56,418 nucleotides of DNA from the NCBI GenBank assembly GCA_043797305.1, contig JAZDPW010000012.1, positions 1 through 56,418 of the forward strand, given 5' to 3'. How positions within the stretch are numbered: the stretch's first letter is position 1; every line of letters starts with the position of its first letter. The stretch is from CAZGHF01 sp043797305. Lineage in GTDB: Bacteria; Patescibacteriota; Minisyncoccia; UBA6257; GWB1-50-10. The notes below the pieces were generated by a model, which was given only the letters and a program-made list of their open reading frames with translations, did no database searches and was not told the DNA's origin. Positions 53,113 to 56,418 of this stretch are shown here, piece after piece. Made by a program: the position numbers and the translations under genes.

Positions 53113-53779
53113 GACCTTTTTAGGGTCGCTTGCGGTTTTCCTCGTCTATAATTCCGGTTTTAATCCCTTTTTGGTTATTGTCGCGGCGCTTGTTTTTGCC
53201 GTGATTTATTTCAGGGAAATTGAAGAAAAAGCGTTTTTCCGGACTTCTTTCTGGCTTTTGCCGATTCTCGCACTTGCGGCATCCGGCGTTATGGGTTCTG
53301 TAGGACCCATTGCCGTTTTCGCCGCCTTATTCTTCGTTCTTCTCGGGCTTATAAACCTCTTCTTTAAGGAGAGGTTTCTGGTTTACGGCATTTTTAATGC
53401 CGCCTTTCTCGTCGCTCTTTTGCTTTTCTTCTTTTATCTCGTCGGGCCGGGCAGCTTTTGGATTTTGGGAGCGGTAAGTCTTGTCACCGTGTTTTTGGTG
53501 TTAAAAGAAGCCTTTAACTTCCTGGGGCCTCTTTCGGGCCGGCGGGCGGTCATTTTTGCCGGAGTTCTCGCCTTTCTCGGCTTGGAGCTATCCTATATTT
53601 TGCAGTTTTTACCCCTGGGTTTTATAAATGCCGCCGTTTACCTTACTCTTTTCCTAGTTTTGGGGAGAGAAACAGTCGTCTCTTCCGTAAAGGGCAGTCT
53701 TAATTTCTCCCAAACGATGAAGCAAATAACCCTCTTTGTGGTTCTTTCAATCGTCGTTTTTGCCGTTTCATTCTCCTGA
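53051..53779 (+). CDS. Multi-pass membrane protein
   Basis: 242 aa with about seven to eight hydrophobic helices and few charged loops. No family recognised; the region SGRRAVIFAGVLAFLG and the closing QTMKQITLFVVLSIVVFAVS are typical helices. The start ATG 53051 overlaps the clpB end by 62 nt in another frame, so translation is probably coupled to clpB. A short hairpin (AAGACG/CGTCTT) follows. Confidence 0.7.
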   Translation: MTARVLKFLSTEKTLWKLLLKTFLGSLAVFLVYNSGFNPFLVIVAALVFAVIYFREIEEKAFFRTSFWLLPILALAASGVMGSVGPIAVFAALFFVLLGLINLFFKERFLVYGIFNAAFLVALLLFFFYLVGPGSFWILGAVSLVTVFLVLKEAFNFLGPLSGRRAVIFAGVLAFLGLELSYILQFLPLGFINAAVYLTLFLVLGRETVVSSVKGSLNFSQTMKQITLFVVLSIVVFAVSFS

Positions 53780-53780
53780 A

Positions 53781-53797
53781 AAGACGGGTAACGTCTT
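53781..53797 (+). terminator. Short hairpin after the clpB operon
   Basis: AAGACG-GGTAA-CGTCTT followed by TAAGG; weak terminator. Confidence 0.4.
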
Positions 53798-53862
53798 TAA
53801 GGCACGTTCGTTCTATTACTTGAAGGCAGGAAAAATTCCCCGAAGGGGCGCCTTAGGTGGAC

Positions 53863-53871
53863 TTATCCACA
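53863..53871 (+). other. Isolated DnaA-box consensus
   Basis: TTATCCACA, single copy, 31 bp before a TATAAT. Not an origin by itself. Confidence 0.3.
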
Positions 53872-53901
53872 ACTTGCTTTTTAACAGTTGCCTGCCTAGT
53901 A

Positions 53902-53907
53902 TATAAT
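53902..53907 (+). promoter_or_regulatory. -10 box of the surface-protein leader
   Basis: Perfect TATAAT. If used, it gives a leader of about 345 nt to ATG 54260 with an internal terminator at 54052. The -35 is unclear. Confidence 0.5.
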
Positions 53908-53913
53908 GTATTC

Positions 53914-54259
53914 GTTAATCCCCCCTGGGCGCCGAAGGTGTCCCTCTGGGGAGGCTTAGAGTGAGGCTAAGCTAGTGTTAGACGGTGACTTATGACAATG
54001 ACGATGACAGTCGTTGTCATAGTTATGGTAATGGTCATTGTCAAACAACGCCTCGCTCTAAGAGCGAGTTTTTTGTTTGACACCAACCCTATTTTCTGTA
54101 GTCTTCTGCCCGACGAATCCTCACTAAGTTCGGCAGGCGGTCGAAATTACAAGGAAATAGCGCCGAAAACAATAAAAGGTCGATGTAGTGCCTATTGGTC
54201 TTATAAGTCCTATAGGTCCTACAAAAAACTGAATAATAGTCGAAAAGAAAGAAATAAAA
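53914..54259 (+). promoter_or_regulatory. Structured leader of the surface protein gene
   Basis: About 345 nt without a firm gene. It holds a TATGACAATGAC/GTCGTTGTCATA hairpin (53991-54021, one wobble), a Val/Ile/Met-coding stretch, a rho-independent terminator (54052-54074), and repeats of TCTTATAAGTCC/TCCTATAGGTCC type near 54200-54230 that may hold a second promoter. Confidence 0.45.
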
Positions 54260-54267
54260 ATGAATAA
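53992..54267 (+). CDS. Possible leader ORF with Val/Ile/Met run
   Basis: 91 codons starting MTMTMTVVVIVMVMVIV. The attenuator-like hairpin lies within codons 21-27, and the frame ends with TAA 54265-54267, overlapping the surface-protein ATG at 54260. Either a leader peptide for attenuation/coupling or chance coding of a microsatellite-like stretch. No SD is visible. Confidence 0.3.
   Translation: MTMTMTVVVIVMVMVIVKQRLALRASFLFDTNPIFCSLLPDESSLSSAGGRNYKEIAPKTIKGRCSAYWSYKSYRSYKKLNNSRKERNKNE
54052..54074 (+). terminator. Rho-independent terminator inside the leader
   Basis: CTCGCTC-TAA-GAGCGAG followed by six Ts. It would stop transcription from 53902 before the surface gene unless relieved. 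Confidence 0.7.
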
Positions 54268-56418
54268 ATTAACGAAAAGAATTGCAACGATTGGTGTGGT
54301 TGGAGTAGTGGCCTTATCAATGATAGGTACCAGCGCTTCAGCCGCATTAACTCAAGCTCAGATTGATGCCATCGTAACTATGGTCCAGTCTTTTGGAGCT
54401 GATGCAACCACAGTCGCGAATGTTCGTGCCTCCCTTACGGGCGGTACAACTACGACCGGTGGCACCACTGTCGCCACTGCTTGTTCCTTTACTAAGGACC
54501 TCACCCTTGGTTCAACAGGCACTGACGTACAGTGTTTGCAGCAGTACCTGAACTCTGCGGGCTATTCGGTGGCTTCAACCGGCGTGGGTTCGGCTGGCAA
54601 CGAGAGCACCTACTTTGGTTCTCTCACCCAGACGGCTCTCGCCAAGTGGCAAGCCGCAATGAGCGTTAGCCCAGCAGCCGGCTACTTTGGCTCGATTTCA
54701 CGGGCCAAGTACGCTTCGGTTGCCGGAACAACGACTGGCGGCACCACGACGGTTCCCGGAGTTGTCGTTCCCGGAACCGGCTTGGCGGTTAGTGTTGCCT
54801 CTGGCAACCCGGCTGGGACTACAATCCCGAAGGGCGGCACAGGTATTACTTACCTCAAGTTCAACATTGCCGGAACTGGAACAGTCCAGACACTCGTCGT
54901 TAAACGGACCGGAGCCGGTGCGACCACCGACTTCTCGAGCGTCTATCTTTATGAAGGCGGAACCCGTTTGACTTCCGGTCGTTCGGTTAACTCTTCCAGC
55001 CACGAAGTGACTTTCACTTCCCTTGCCTTAGCGGTAAATGGAGTAAGAACATTCTCCGTGGTGGCAGATATGTCGGCTACGGCAGCGGCCGCTGACAGAA
55101 ATGCTCTCCAAATAAGTTCAATCGTAGCGGATAGCAGTGTCAGCGTTTCCGGCTTGCCGGTTTCCGGTAATGAAATGGCTGTCTCCGGTACGGCGGCTGG
55201 TTCCGTTACCTTAACGAAAAGCGGTTCGATTGCTAACCCGAATATCGGGCAGCTGGCTGCTCAGGTTTCCCAGTTCCGCATCACTGCGGCTACCGAGAAC
55301 GTGAATGTCAGCCGAATAGCGCTTTTTAGCGGTGGTACGATTTCCAAGTCCAATCTTTCAAACTTCGTTTTGAAAGAGTACGCGACTGGCAACACCTTGG
55401 CGACAGCTACGGGTGTAAACGCCAAAGACCTGGTGGTTTTTGAGCTCGCTACGCCTTACCAAATCTTGAAAGGCGAGAACAAAACTTTTAGTGTCTACGC
55501 GGACATCGGCGGTGGAGCCAAGGTAGACGACACCATCAAGCTCTACATTGACGAGACAACCGATGTTTTCGCGATTGGCCAGCAATACGGCCAGGGCGTT
55601 ACGGTTACGAGAACCGACTTCGATTCTACCGCGGCTGACCACCACGTCCTGACTCTTCAGGGTGCGACGGTCACCATCACTTTCAATGGCCCGAACACGG
55701 GTGATATCAGGAAGAACGGGAAAGACCTGTCTCTCTTTGATTTCAACTTCGCTTCGGCGAACAACATTGAAGTCCGGAACCTTCGTTTCACGATTACGGC
55801 TTCCACGACCGGTGCCGGTGTTGACGACTTGAAAGTCGTTGACGTCGACTCGGGTTTGGTTGTGGCCGGTCCGATGGACGACGCTTCCGGTGCTGAGGTA
55901 TTTACCGACGTCTTTAACATTAACGCCGGTCAGTCCCGTCACTTGAAGTTGACGGGCGACACGGACACCACTTACCTTAACAGTGAAACTATCTTGGCGC
56001 AGTTGACCGCTTTCGCGGCAAGCGACGTCAAGAACCTAGACAACAACCAGTTCTTGACTGTTGCGACCGAAATTTCGCCTGCGGGGACCGTCTCTGGTAA
56101 CACCCTGACGGTGCAAGCGCCGACTCTTAATGTTGGTCTGGCCGGTACTCCGGTTTCTGACGTCTTCATTAAGGGCACTACACTCGTTCCTTTCCTCGGC
56201 CTTAGCTTGCAGGCTATCGCCGATGATATTAAGGTGACGACGATTAAATTGACGTCATCGGGGTCCAGTTCCACTAACCCTGAGGATAAAGACGAACTGA
56301 CGGCCATCAAGCTTTACGATGGCACGACTCAGGTTGGCACGGTAAAATCGCTTACCGGTACGGCTGATGATTACAAGGCGACCTTCGACAACTTGACTCT
56401 TTTGATTCCGAAGGGCAC
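54260..56418 (+). CDS. Surface-layer-like secreted protein with PGBD domain (runs off the window)
   Basis: At least 719 codons, open to the end of the window. Signal peptide MNKLTKRIATIGVVGVVALS... with cleavage expected after SASA. Residues about 75-155 form a peptidoglycan-binding-like domain (FTKDLTLGSTGTDVQCLQQY, YFGSLTQTALAKWQAA), after which Thr/Gly linkers lead to repeated beta-sandwich modules rich in Thr, Val, Ala and Asp (for example SVYADIGGGAKVDDTIKLY). This is the architecture of abundant Parcubacteria surface proteins. GC-rich preferred codons suggest high expression. Only purine-rich sequence, no clear SD, precedes the ATG. Confidence 0.85.
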   Translation, partial: MNKLTKRIATIGVVGVVALSMIGTSASAALTQAQIDAIVTMVQSFGADATTVANVRASLTGGTTTTGGTTVATACSFTKDLTLGSTGTDVQCLQQYLNSAGYSVASTGVGSAGNESTYFGSLTQTALAKWQAAMSVSPAAGYFGSISRAKYASVAGTTTGGTTTVPGVVVPGTGLAVSVASGNPAGTTIPKGGTGITYLKFNIAGTGTVQTLVVKRTGAGATTDFSSVYLYEGGTRLTSGRSVNSSSHEVTFTSLALAVNGVRTFSVVADMSATAAAADRNALQISSIVADSSVSVSGLPVSGNEMAVSGTAAGSVTLTKSGSIANPNIGQLAAQVSQFRITAATENVNVSRIALFSGGTISKSNLSNFVLKEYATGNTLATATGVNAKDLVVFELATPYQILKGENKTFSVYADIGGGAKVDDTIKLYIDETTDVFAIGQQYGQGVTVTRTDFDSTAADHHVLTLQGATVTITFNGPNTGDIRKNGKDLSLFDFNFASANNIEVRNLRFTITASTTGAGVDDLKVVDVDSGLVVAGPMDDASGAEVFTDVFNINAGQSRHLKLTGDTDTTYLNSETILAQLTAFAASDVKNLDNNQFLTVATEISPAGTVSGNTLTVQAPTLNVGLAGTPVSDVFIKGTTLVPFLGLSLQAIADDIKVTTIKLTSSGSSSTNPEDKDELTAIKLYDGTTQVGTVKSLTGTADDYKATFDNLTLLIPKG

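Noticed and set aside
53992..54267. Leader ORF as a firm protein-coding gene
   Set aside because: No SD, repetitive start and low complexity; kept only as a low-confidence leader frame.
1..56418. CRISPR array, prophage or complete insertion sequence
   Set aside because: No regularly spaced direct repeats, no structural phage genes and no transposase were seen; the only repeats are the short hairpin families.

Overview
The window is a bacterial chromosome segment that looks like a member of the Candidate Phyla Radiation (Patescibacteria), most probably Parcubacteria. The reasons are the compact single-copy gene set, standard stop codons (TGA ends several genes, so it is not a TGA-recoding lineage), the Cys-rich multi-ribbon protein typical of these genomes, a PGBD-containing surface protein, sparse biosynthesis, and genes that mostly lack Shine-Dalgarno sites. 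No rRNA, CRISPR array, complete prophage or recognisable transposase is present.

Layout. 0.1-1.8 kb: type IV pilus ATPase. 1.9-6.4 kb: a lipoprotein, then DNA repair and replication genes (mutM, holA, ruvA), rpsT and a MurE-like ligase. 6.4-10.4 kb: a small membrane protein, an AbrB-like regulator behind a 42-bp perfect palindrome, a beta-CASP nuclease, a LOG-like protein, an EF-Tu domain-2-like protein and a permease. 10.4-11.8 kb: a disturbed tRNA-Arg locus with a GIY-YIG nuclease and two GC-rich genes, one with an excisionase-like HTH. 11.9-18.7 kb: murB, a family-4-like UDG, a membrane-tethered Clp-like ATPase operon, a half-size MFS protein and polX. 18.7-24.6 kb: NUDIX, alkyltransferase-like gene, infC-rpmI-rplT, YggT, a candidate sRNA, tmRNA-smpB and argS. 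24.6-30.9 kb: Cys-rich protein and an IleRS carrying an inserted phosphatase. 30.9-36 kb: trpS, RNase J, tRNA-Leu, a solute-binding protein, secG and a YvlD-like protein. 36-36.6 kb: a roughly 650-nt non-coding RNA gene. 36.6-44.8 kb: gpmI, RNase Y, HU, an ECF sigma/anti-sigma operon, five tRNAs, a ZIP transporter, DedA and an ArfB-like protein. 44.9-54 kb: secreted coiled-coil protein, cobalamin adenosyltransferase, cysteine desulfurase, SIMPL, HtrA, ClpB. 54-56.4 kb: a surface-layer-like protein running off the end.

Themes. Many housekeeping genes have a -10 hexamer ending about 6 nt before the start codon, which implies leaderless mRNAs. Five small GC-rich genes instead have strong SD sites and sit alone between hairpin terminators. 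Two families of short interspersed hairpin repeats are present. One, about 132 bp with ATCCCGTTAGAAGT ends, occurs four times and in three copies supplies the start codon of the next gene. The other, 44-55 bp and built of two GTCGGAG hairpins, occurs three times and twice interrupts recognisable sequence cleanly.

Candidates for undescribed biology: the membrane Clp-like ATPase without pore loops, the IleRS-phosphatase chimera, the two repeat families, and the large structured RNA. All calls come from reading the sequence; no database search was run.
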